Both the position numbers and the translations under genes were made by a program. Under the pieces are notes generated by a model. The model saw only the letters and a program-made list of their open reading frames with translations, ran no database searches and had not been told where the DNA came from. From positions 1-24,130 of IMG/VR virus record IMGVR_UViG_3300024308_000060: DNA of 24,130 bases. The stretch is one strand, 5' to 3'. Origin of the DNA: a virus. Below are positions 19,139 to 24,130 of the stretch, piece by piece (positions within the stretch are counted from its first letter, which is position 1; each line of letters begins with the position of its first letter).

Positions 19139-21537
19139 GCTGCCACCCCGGCGATTTGCCGTTCGTGCGCGAAGTTGGCGCGGATCAGCGCCTCCGACAG
19201 CGGTGGGCACACGCTGTTGCCGCACATGCGCACCTGGGCCGACTTCGTCAGCGGGATGCGCGGGAGCGACAGCGGGTCTCCGTCGACCTGCTCGCCACCC
19301 ACGAACAGCAGCTCCGGATCGGGGATTTCGTCGATGACGTAGGCGGCTGGGAAGCCCTGGGCGCGGTACAGTTCGTGCGGCGCCAGCATGCGCAGACCGA
19401 TGTCGACGATTTCGTAATCCTGGCCGTGGATCGTGACCAGGCCGAAGCGGTCGCGGCTGGTGACCGTGGCCAGCGGCGAACCGGGCGTCTGATCCTGATC
19501 GGTGCCGTAGTAGGCCAGCAAGAAGGCGCGCACCTCGGCGTGATGCTGGCCACCGGCGCTGATCGTGTGCAACGGCTCGTCGGTGCCGGCCGCCGTGCTG
19601 GTACCGCGCAGCTTGACCAGGCTACTCGTCATCAAAGCATGGCGCGCGCTGGCAGTCACCGTCTTCAGCGGGTCGCCAGCGCATTGGCCGCGGGACTCCT
19701 CCCCCTTCTGCGAATACATCGCCTCAATGTGGGCGGTGACGATGCCCAGCGCGTGAGGGGCGCCGGCCGGATTTTCCCTCGGGCCGGCCGTGATGGTCGG
19801 CACCGGCTCGGCCAGGTCGCTGCCGGTCGAGCCGGTGCGGAACTTGGTCAGGTGGGCCGTGACCAGGCTGTGGTGATCCGAACTGGTGACCGTACCGATT
19901 GGGTCTTCAAGATCGGATCCGACCACGCCAGTGTAGTGCTTCGCCAGGAAGGCAGTGGCCACCGCGGTGTCGCCCTTGGCCGTGATCGTCGCAGTCGGCT
20001 CGTCGGCGCCGCGAGGGCGGCTGTCACCGGCGCGCCCGCCCACGCCGACCAGCGCGGCCGAGACCAGGCCGAAGTGCCCGCCTTTCACCTGGGCGCAGAC
20101 CGTGCGCAGCGGCGCGTCGGCCGGCATCACGCGCTGGTTGCTCGCGTTGGCATGCTCGTTGAGAAACGCGGTGACCAGTGCAGCCTTGGTCGAGCCTACG
20201 ACGGTACCGAGCGGTTTCTCGATGTCCAGTGCGCGCGCCTCTTGTGCCGTGCTGACCAGAGTGATCCGATTTTCTTCACCGCATTGCGGACACTCAGCCG
20301 GCGCCAGTCCGCCCGCACCGGTGGCATGCTTGTCCTTGAAGTCGAGGGCGCAATCGGGGCAGTGATACACGGCCGGCCGCTCGCCGTAGCCGGTCTGCAC
20401 CATGGTGGCGACGGCCAGCGCTTGGTTGCCGGCGGACGTCACTGTCGGCAGTGGGCTATCGGCATCGGCGCCGGGGTGGCCAGTCGTGTTGGTCATGACG
20501 AACGGGCGTAGGGTCGCGCTGGCCAGCGCCTTCTCGCCGCGCTGCGCGCCGGTGATCGTACGGAAAGGCTCGTGCACCGACTCGCTGCGGTCACTGCCTT
20601 GGTGCGTCACCGGGACGATGCTCGGGACGACCACCGCGCGGTGATTTTCGGTGGTCAGGGTACCGATCGGCTGGTTGGCCGTGACCGGCTTGCCGGCGTA
20701 GATCGGGCCGCCCTGCCCCACGATGAACGGATCCGCCGCGTCGACCACGTAGCGCATGATGCCCTTGGCGATGCGGCGCAGCGTGGCCTCTGCCAGCGGG
20801 CGCTTGCGGCTGAAGATGCTCGGGCACTCCAGCGACCAGTCGATGCATTCCGCCGCGGTTCGGTACGGCTGCAGCTTGCCCGCGCGGACGGCCGGCGAGT
20901 CCGGCGCGCCGTTGGTCGGCGCCGGCCACTGGATCGGCAGGCCGTCGCGGCGCGCCACCAGGAAGAAGCGCTTGCGGATCGTCGGGGTGTCGTAGTCGCT
21001 GGCGCGCAGCTCGCGGTGGTCGACCTTGTAGCCGTGGGCCTCCAGCTGGCGGACGAACGATTCAAACGTCTTGCCGCGCTTCGCCGGGTCCGGCTTCCAG
21101 TGCCCGTGCTCGTCCTGGATCAGCGGGCCCCACGTTTTGAACTCTTCCACGTTTTCGAGCATGATCACTCGCGGCTTGCACTTCGCCGCCCAGCGCAACG
21201 TCACCCAGGCCAGGCCGCGGATCTTCTTCTCTACCGGCTTGCCGCCCTTGGCTTTGCTGAAATGCTTGCAGTCGGGCGAAAGCCAGACCAGGGCCACCGG
21301 CTGGTTGCCGGTTACCTCGATCGGGTCGATGTCCCACACGCTCTCGCACAGGTGCTTCGTGTGCGGGTGGTTGATGGCGTGCATGGCCAGCGCTTCGGGG
21401 TCGTGGTTGATTGCGATGTCGACCGGGCGGCCGAACGCGGCTTCCAGGCCGGTGCTGGTCCCGCCGCCGCCGGCGAAGTTGTCGATGATGAGCTCGTGGC
21501 CCAGGTCCAGCTGCATGGTGATGAGGTCGCGCTTCAT
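19135..21537 (-). CDS. C5-cytosine DNA methyltransferase with repeat array
   Basis: 800 residues, starting MKRDLITMQLDLGHELIIDN, with GGAGG 8 bases before ATG 21537. SAM-binding motif I is 'DNFAGGGGTSTGLE' (19-32); the catalytic loop 'WLSPDCKHFSK' has Cys90; motif VI 'ENVEEF' is at 128-133; motif VIII 'RKRFFLVARR' at 188-197; motif IX 'GLRMLAPHELYRAQGFP' near 714-730; and motif X 'GNSVCPPLSEALI' at 773-785. Between motifs VIII and IX, residues about 288-705 hold some eleven ~30-60-residue repeats of the form 'E-P-L-x-T-I-T-x-x-x-x-H-x-L-V-x-A-x-L'. A zinc-ribbon insertion (Cys393, 396, 416, 419) sits inside the third. Ordinary enzymes of this class are 300-450 residues. It presumably modifies phage DNA against restriction. 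It is coupled by ATGA to both neighbours. Confidence 0.93.
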   Translation of the reverse strand: MKRDLITMQLDLGHELIIDNFAGGGGTSTGLEAAFGRPVDIAINHDPEALAMHAINHPHTKHLCESVWDIDPIEVTGNQPVALVWLSPDCKHFSKAKGGKPVEKKIRGLAWVTLRWAAKCKPRVIMLENVEEFKTWGPLIQDEHGHWKPDPAKRGKTFESFVRQLEAHGYKVDHRELRASDYDTPTIRKRFFLVARRDGLPIQWPAPTNGAPDSPAVRAGKLQPYRTAAECIDWSLECPSIFSRKRPLAEATLRRIAKGIMRYVVDAADPFIVGQGGPIYAGKPVTANQPIGTLTTENHRAVVVPSIVPVTHQGSDRSESVHEPFRTITGAQRGEKALASATLRPFVMTNTTGHPGADADSPLPTVTSAGNQALAVATMVQTGYGERPAVYHCPDCALDFKDKHATGAGGLAPAECPQCGEENRITLVSTAQEARALDIEKPLGTVVGSTKAALVTAFLNEHANASNQRVMPADAPLRTVCAQVKGGHFGLVSAALVGVGGRAGDSRPRGADEPTATITAKGDTAVATAFLAKHYTGVVGSDLEDPIGTVTSSDHHSLVTAHLTKFRTGSTGSDLAEPVPTITAGPRENPAGAPHALGIVTAHIEAMYSQKGEESRGQCAGDPLKTVTASARHALMTSSLVKLRGTSTAAGTDEPLHTISAGGQHHAEVRAFLLAYYGTDQDQTPGSPLATVTSRDRFGLVTIHGQDYEIVDIGLRMLAPHELYRAQGFPAAYVIDEIPDPELLFVGGEQVDGDPLSLPRIPLTKSAQVRMCGNSVCPPLSEALIRANFAHERQIAGVAA

Positions 21538-21983
21538 GGGCGGGCCTCCGCGGCGCGCAGGCCGAAGAACGCAGCGACCAGCGGGTCGCGCGCGGCCGGC
21601 GCCGAGTGCAGGCGCACAGCGAAGTGGCTGTCGTCGTGCATGACGTGGATGTGGCGGCCGGCACCGTTCGTGGCGACGTCGCGCGGGCGCTTCGGCACGC
21701 CGGTCGGGCGCGATACCGGCGCTGCGGCGAGCTGCGCCAGGTAGGCGTGGGCCTGCTCCGGCGTGATGGTCAGGTAGCACATCAGGCCTTCGTCGCCGCG
21801 CGCCGAGGTGACGCGCGCGCCCAGGTCGGCCAGGTACTTGCGCACCCCGGATGGGCCCATCTCGAGCAGGTTGCCGATGGCGGCGCGGCTCAGCGGGCCA
21901 ACGAGCAGAGCGCCGACCAGGCGGCGCAGGTTGTCCAGGCGCGCAGCGGTCTGCCCAGGGGTGACGTAGCTGGCGCGCGTCAT
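21534..21983 (-). CDS. Small DNA-binding (winged-helix-like) candidate
   Basis: 149 residues. The N-terminal ~70 residues, 'LDNLRRLVGALLVGPLSRAAIGNLLEMGPSGVRKYLADLGARV', read as a winged helix-turn-helix: helix, short turn 'GPLSRAAIGNLL', recognition helix 'GPSGVRKYLADL'. The C-terminal half is Pro/Arg-rich, then 'RHIHVMHDDSHFAVRLH'. AAGGAG precedes the start by 7 bases. Both ends overlap neighbours as ATGA. It may regulate or assist the methyltransferase it precedes, but this is inferred only from position. Confidence 0.7.
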   Translation of the reverse strand: MTRASYVTPGQTAARLDNLRRLVGALLVGPLSRAAIGNLLEMGPSGVRKYLADLGARVTSARGDEGLMCYLTITPEQAHAYLAQLAAAPVSRPTGVPKRPRDVATNGAGRHIHVMHDDSHFAVRLHSAPAARDPLVAAFFGLRAAEARP

Positions 21984-22669
21984 GCTGCGCTCCTTGCTTG
22001 ATTGGCCGCGGCGTCGGCGGCATGGAGGTCTGCCACCCAGGCCGGCGTAGCCGACTTGAGCACGTCATCGCGCATCGGCATCAGCACGCCGACGAAGTTT
22101 GGCTCCACCGGCAGGCGGATCACGGCGCTTCCGTTCGGATCGCCGTTGACATTGAAGAACTGCATGCCGCTGTAAATCGTCCGACCGCTCTGCTTTGCAG
22201 CGGCGAGTGCGGCCTTCTCGGCCGGCGCCAGCACCGAAGCGCTGTACGTACCGAGCAACCCGGGCTGCAGGGTTTCTATCTTCGGAATCACTCGCTCGTA
22301 GCGCGGGAAATTGCCCTCGATGTCGGGCTTTCCGGCCTGGATGTAGACTTCCTGCCCGGTCTTATCGATTATTGCCAGGCGGTCGCCGATCATCACCACT
22401 TCGCGCTCGTCTGCCAAGCCGACTGCGCAAGCCTGCTGCATGCGCGCATCGAAGCGCAGGATTACTTCGTGCTCGCACACCGCGTGACGATCATGGACTG
22501 CGCCGAGCGCGTGTCCATTCGTAGCGGTGATGATCGCGCCGCCGTCCTTGTGCGGACGAACGTTGATGCCGTTCAGGTAGTAGCGAACATCGGACTTCGC
22601 CATGAACGGAAGGACCAGGGTCAGCAGCTTGGCGGTGAGGCGCAGCTTGACGTGGATGTTCGTCGTCAT
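21980..22669 (-). CDS. DnaN-like (sliding clamp-like) phage protein fragment
   Basis: 229 residues. The stretch 'DVRYYLNGINVRPHKDGGAIITATNGHALGAVHD' (residues about 27-60) closely follows the second domain of bacterial DNA polymerase III beta clamps ('DVRYYLNG ... ATDGHRL'). A strand-rich region and 'YIQAGKPDIEGNFPRYERVIPK' follow, also like the clamp. The protein is about 60% of a full clamp (~365 residues) and seems to lack the first domain. Short DnaN-like proteins in phages may act in replication or compete with host clamp. The C-terminus is Ala-rich. It overlaps both neighbours by ATGA. Confidence 0.82.
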   Translation of the reverse strand: MTTNIHVKLRLTAKLLTLVLPFMAKSDVRYYLNGINVRPHKDGGAIITATNGHALGAVHDRHAVCEHEVILRFDARMQQACAVGLADEREVVMIGDRLAIIDKTGQEVYIQAGKPDIEGNFPRYERVIPKIETLQPGLLGTYSASVLAPAEKAALAAAKQSGRTIYSGMQFFNVNGDPNGSAVIRLPVEPNFVGVLMPMRDDVLKSATPAWVADLHAADAAANQARSAA

Positions 22670-22917
22670 GCTTCACCGCCGATCACGGCGCGCGCGGCCG
22701 CATCCAGGTCTGCATCGGTCAGGGTGTGGCGGCGGACCTCGACGACATACACGTGGTCTCCGGCGCGCAGCCAGTCGTTCTCGATCACCAGCTCGTTCAG
22801 GGTGGCGGCCTCCGACTCGACCGGCAGGACCGAGTACGAGGTGACCAGCGCGGCGGCCGGCGGCGAAGACTGATCCTCACCGGCGTGCGCTGCCGGCGAA
22901 AGTTGTTGTGATACCAT
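22666..22917 (-). CDS. Hypothetical small early phage protein, 83 aa
   Basis: Starts MVSQQLSPAAHAGEDQSSPP at 22917 with GGAAGGAA upstream. After a polar, probably disordered N-terminus (about 30 residues), the rest ('LNELVIENDWLRAGDHVYVVEVRRHTLTDADLDAAARAVIG') looks like a small beta-strand plus helix domain. An in-frame extension to 22962 would translate the hairpin-box element and lacks a start signal. Family not recognised. Its leader carries copy 1 of the hairpin-box element. Confidence 0.6.
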   Translation of the reverse strand: MVSQQLSPAAHAGEDQSSPPAAALVTSYSVLPVESEAATLNELVIENDWLRAGDHVYVVEVRRHTLTDADLDAAARAVIGGEA

Positions 22918-22927
22918 TTGGCTTCCT

Positions 22928-22969
22928 TCCAAGGTGATTTGCTTTACAGGACCCGGCTGCAACCGGGTC
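22928..22969 (-). promoter_or_regulatory. Hairpin-box element, copy 1
   Basis: Minus strand: a perfect 7-bp hairpin (22969-22950, loop TTGCAG), then CTGTAAAG, then CAAATCACCTTGGA (22941-22928), which runs into the ribosome-binding site of the 83-aa ORF. Read on the plus strand, the hairpin is followed by TTTT (22970-22973), so it could also serve as a rightward terminator. Compare copy 2 at 15901-15947. Confidence 0.55.
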
Positions 22970-22972
22970 TTT

Positions 22973-23080
22973 TCACTTCTGCTGTTCTGCGAGCATCTGC
23001 TCGAACTTCTTGCGGCTCATCACGTGCCCGGGCTCGACTGGCTCCGGCGGCGTGGCTTGCTCGTCCTGCTGTTGATCCAT
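22973..23080 (-). CDS. 35-aa micro-ORF in early operon
   Basis: Starts at ATG 23080 with AGGAG followed by AAGGG upstream and ends in TGA at 22973. It reads M-D-Q-Q-Q-D-E-Q-A-T-P-P-E-P-V-E-P, then G-H-V-M-S-R-K-K-F-E-Q-M-L-A-E-Q-Q-K: an acidic disordered start and a short charged helix. The strong ribosome-binding site is the main support. Function unknown. Confidence 0.5.
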   Translation of the reverse strand: MDQQQDEQATPPEPVEPGHVMSRKKFEQMLAEQQK

Positions 23081-23155
23081 CCCTTCTCCTTCTGTGATCC
23101 AGCGCAGGTCTGCCGACCGGCGCCGGGGTATCGTGGTATCGGTGAGGAGCGTGCT

Positions 23156-23392
23156 TCACGCCGCCAGCGCGCGGATTTCCTTCACCGGCACGCCCAGGTG
23201 CTCGTGGATGCTCAAGATCACGCGTGGCCCCAGCCTGGCGCCGGCGCGCAGCTTGCACACCACGCTCGGCGCAATATCCAGCTCGCGCGCCAGCGCCGCA
23301 TCGCTCTTGATGTCGAATCGGTCGCGCAGCGCGTCCAGCAGCCTCGGCACATTCTTCAATCTCCACTCCCTCGGTATTGGTGGCGGCGCCAT
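23156..23392 (-). CDS. Cro/XRE-like helix-turn-helix protein
   Basis: A 78-residue DNA-binding protein. The HTH is 'LLDALRDRFDIKSDAALARELDIAPSVVCKLRAGARLG' (the second and third helices at about residues 30-48 match the XRE plan), followed by 'RVILSIHEHLGVPVKEIRAL'. The small size and place at the start of the early operon fit a Cro-like early repressor. An in-frame TTG at 23359 preceded by GGGAG at good spacing may be the true start (product beginning at the K-N-V-P residues), since the first 11 residues are Pro-rich and the ATG at 23392 has only a weak site. Confidence 0.8.
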   Translation of the reverse strand: MAPPPIPREWRLKNVPRLLDALRDRFDIKSDAALARELDIAPSVVCKLRAGARLGPRVILSIHEHLGVPVKEIRALAA

Positions 23393-23420
23393 CCCGCCGC
23401 CTGGGTGCTACCTACGTCGA

Positions 23421-23990
23421 CTAGGCGCTCGCGCGGGCCAGCGCCCGGCGCGCGTGAATCTCGGCGGTCACGTCGTCTGCGGCAGCCTGGTAGGCCTCGG
23501 CCGCTTCGGTCAGTTCGATGCGCACGGCGAGCAGCTGCTCCTCGCCCGCCTCGGCGCCAACCTGGAGCAGAGCCAGTTTCCCTTCCGCGCTTTCCTTGGC
23601 GATGTTCTTCAGGTGCTTGAGCGGGTCGAAGCCGATCGCTGGGGCCTGGTCGGCGGCGCGAGCCTCGATGCCGAGCGGGCACAGAATCTGGTTCATAGCG
23701 GCCAGGCGCTGCTCAGGCGGCAGCGCGGCCAGGATCGACGGGATCATGTTGGCAGGCAGGTTGCCTTCGTCCAGCCAGCGGAAAATCTTCTGCGCAGATT
23801 TCTTGGCGCGGTCGTAGGCATCACTGCCGCCAAATTCGAAGGTGATCTCCGTGGCCGCGCCGGCGGCGTACGCCAGGTGCGCCTCGACGATCGCGATCGC
23901 CACTGCCTCGCGGCTCATGCGCTGGGTGGTGCGCCACGCCTCAATGGCGGAGCGCAGGATCTCGACCAGCGACTGATTTTGAATACTCAT
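23421..23990 (-). CDS. Phage early protein in the CII/YdaT position
   Basis: 189 residues starting MSIQNQSLVEILRSAIEAWR. The first ~110 residues, with 'SREAVAIAIVEAHLAYAAG', 'RAKKSAQKIFRWLDEGNLPANMIPSILAALPPEQRLAAMNQIL', resemble a helical protein widely found next to Cro-like genes in Burkholderiales prophages, which I associate with the YdaT/CII region. The remainder is a long charged helix ('EEQLLAVRIELTEAAEAYQAAADDVTAEIHARRALAR'), probably coiled coil. It is the first early gene. Only 43 bases separate its start from the IS3 end, so its native promoter may be interrupted. The functional name is tentative. Confidence 0.65.
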   Translation of the reverse strand: MSIQNQSLVEILRSAIEAWRTTQRMSREAVAIAIVEAHLAYAAGAATEITFEFGGSDAYDRAKKSAQKIFRWLDEGNLPANMIPSILAALPPEQRLAAMNQILCPLGIEARAADQAPAIGFDPLKHLKNIAKESAEGKLALLQVGAEAGEEQLLAVRIELTEAAEAYQAAADDVTAEIHARRALARASA

Positions 23991-24033
23991 CTTCGTGACT
24001 CTTTCCGCTTAGAAAGCTAATCTGACAACACTC

Positions 24034-24130
24034 TGAACCGCCCCGGGTTTTGTAGAGGCTCCATTCTTTGAGAAAATGGAGCTATGAAGAAGCAACCTAA
24101 GTATTCCCCCGAAGTCATCGAGCGCGCTGT
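24034..24130 (+). mobile_element. IS3-family insertion sequence, left end
   Basis: The sequence beginning TGAACCGCCCCGGG at 24034 looks like an IS3-family terminal inverted repeat (starting TG). A typical 50-base interval separates it from the first transposase codon at 24084. Only the left end is in the window, so neither the partner repeat nor the target duplication can be checked. The element lies immediately upstream of the first early gene of the prophage. Confidence 0.72.
24084..24130 (+). CDS. IS3-family transposase OrfA, N-terminal codons only
   Basis: The first 15 codons read MKKQPKYSPEVIERA (next codon cut), the usual opening of IS3-group OrfA proteins, which continue into an HTH domain. 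TGGAG lies just before the ATG. Truncated by the window end. Confidence 0.78.
   Translation, partial: MKKQPKYSPEVIERA

Noticed and set aside
19156-20511. A 451-codon plus-strand open frame opposite the cytosine methyltransferase
   Set aside because: Antisense of the repeat array; the open frame follows from the GC-rich codon bias and repeats.
21538-22068. N-terminal extension of the cytosine methyltransferase frame
   Set aside because: The extension is Arg/Pro-rich and overlaps the whole winged-helix-like gene, and the true start at 21537 has a strong ribosome-binding site next to motif I.
24007-24017. GCTT-AGA-AAGC inverted repeat upstream of the first early gene as an operator
   Set aside because: Four-base arms are too short to support a call without a second copy or the missing repressor side of the region.
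1-24130. CRISPR array
   Set aside because: No series of regularly spaced short direct repeats was found; the only notable repeats are the two hairpin-box copies and the protein-level repeats of the methyltransferase.

Overview
This window is part of a temperate-phage genome (prophage) in a high-GC bacterium. The best guess for the host is a Burkholderiales member near Massilia, Duganella or Janthinobacterium. That guess rests on GC richness, the style of the small prophage regulators and the IS3-type element at the right edge; there is no rRNA or housekeeping gene to prove it. Nearly everything reads leftward (minus strand), in tightly packed genes whose stop and start codons often overlap as ATGA.

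Right to left, in transcription order: (1) 24034-24130, the left end of an IS3-family insertion sequence, inserted just upstream of the first early gene. (2) 23990-22666, early regulators (a YdaT/CII-position protein and a Cro-like HTH protein) and tiny ORFs. (3) 22669-13279, a replication, modification and recombination block: a DnaN-like clamp fragment, a small winged-helix candidate, an 800-residue C5-cytosine methyltransferase with a long internal repeat array, a PP-loop/PAPS-reductase (DndC-like) protein, two phage proteins of unknown role, a Ref-type RecA-dependent nuclease, and an 871-residue helicase-methyltransferase fusion. (4) 13282-10736, a conserved phage protein, a Rha/KilAC regulator, a replication-protein-like ORF, a Cys-rich small protein and RusA. 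(5) 10643-9359, a visibly AT-richer accessory patch: an orphan VbhA-type (Fic) antitoxin-like gene, an unknown ORF and a rightward single-domain response regulator. (6) 9172-7740, a lambda-Q-like zinc-finger antiterminator candidate, a second single-domain response regulator, then a promoter candidate followed by strong terminators, which is the expected layout of a Q-controlled late promoter. (7) 7723-1, the late packaging and head genes: small ORFs, HNH nuclease, terminase small and large subunits, small membrane protein, HK97-type portal, S49/ClpP-fold protease, HK97 major capsid protein, small head-completion-position ORFs and the first codons of a further structural gene.

The most unusual points are: the two CheY/Rcp1-like receiver genes bracketing the Q-like gene; a duplicated hairpin-plus-box element upstream of two genes (15901-15947 and 22928-22969) with the same loop but a different paired stem; the repeat-rich methyltransferase translationally coupled to a DndC-like sulfur-chemistry protein; and an orphan Fic-antitoxin-like gene. 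Integrase, CI repressor, lysis and tail genes are not inside the window.
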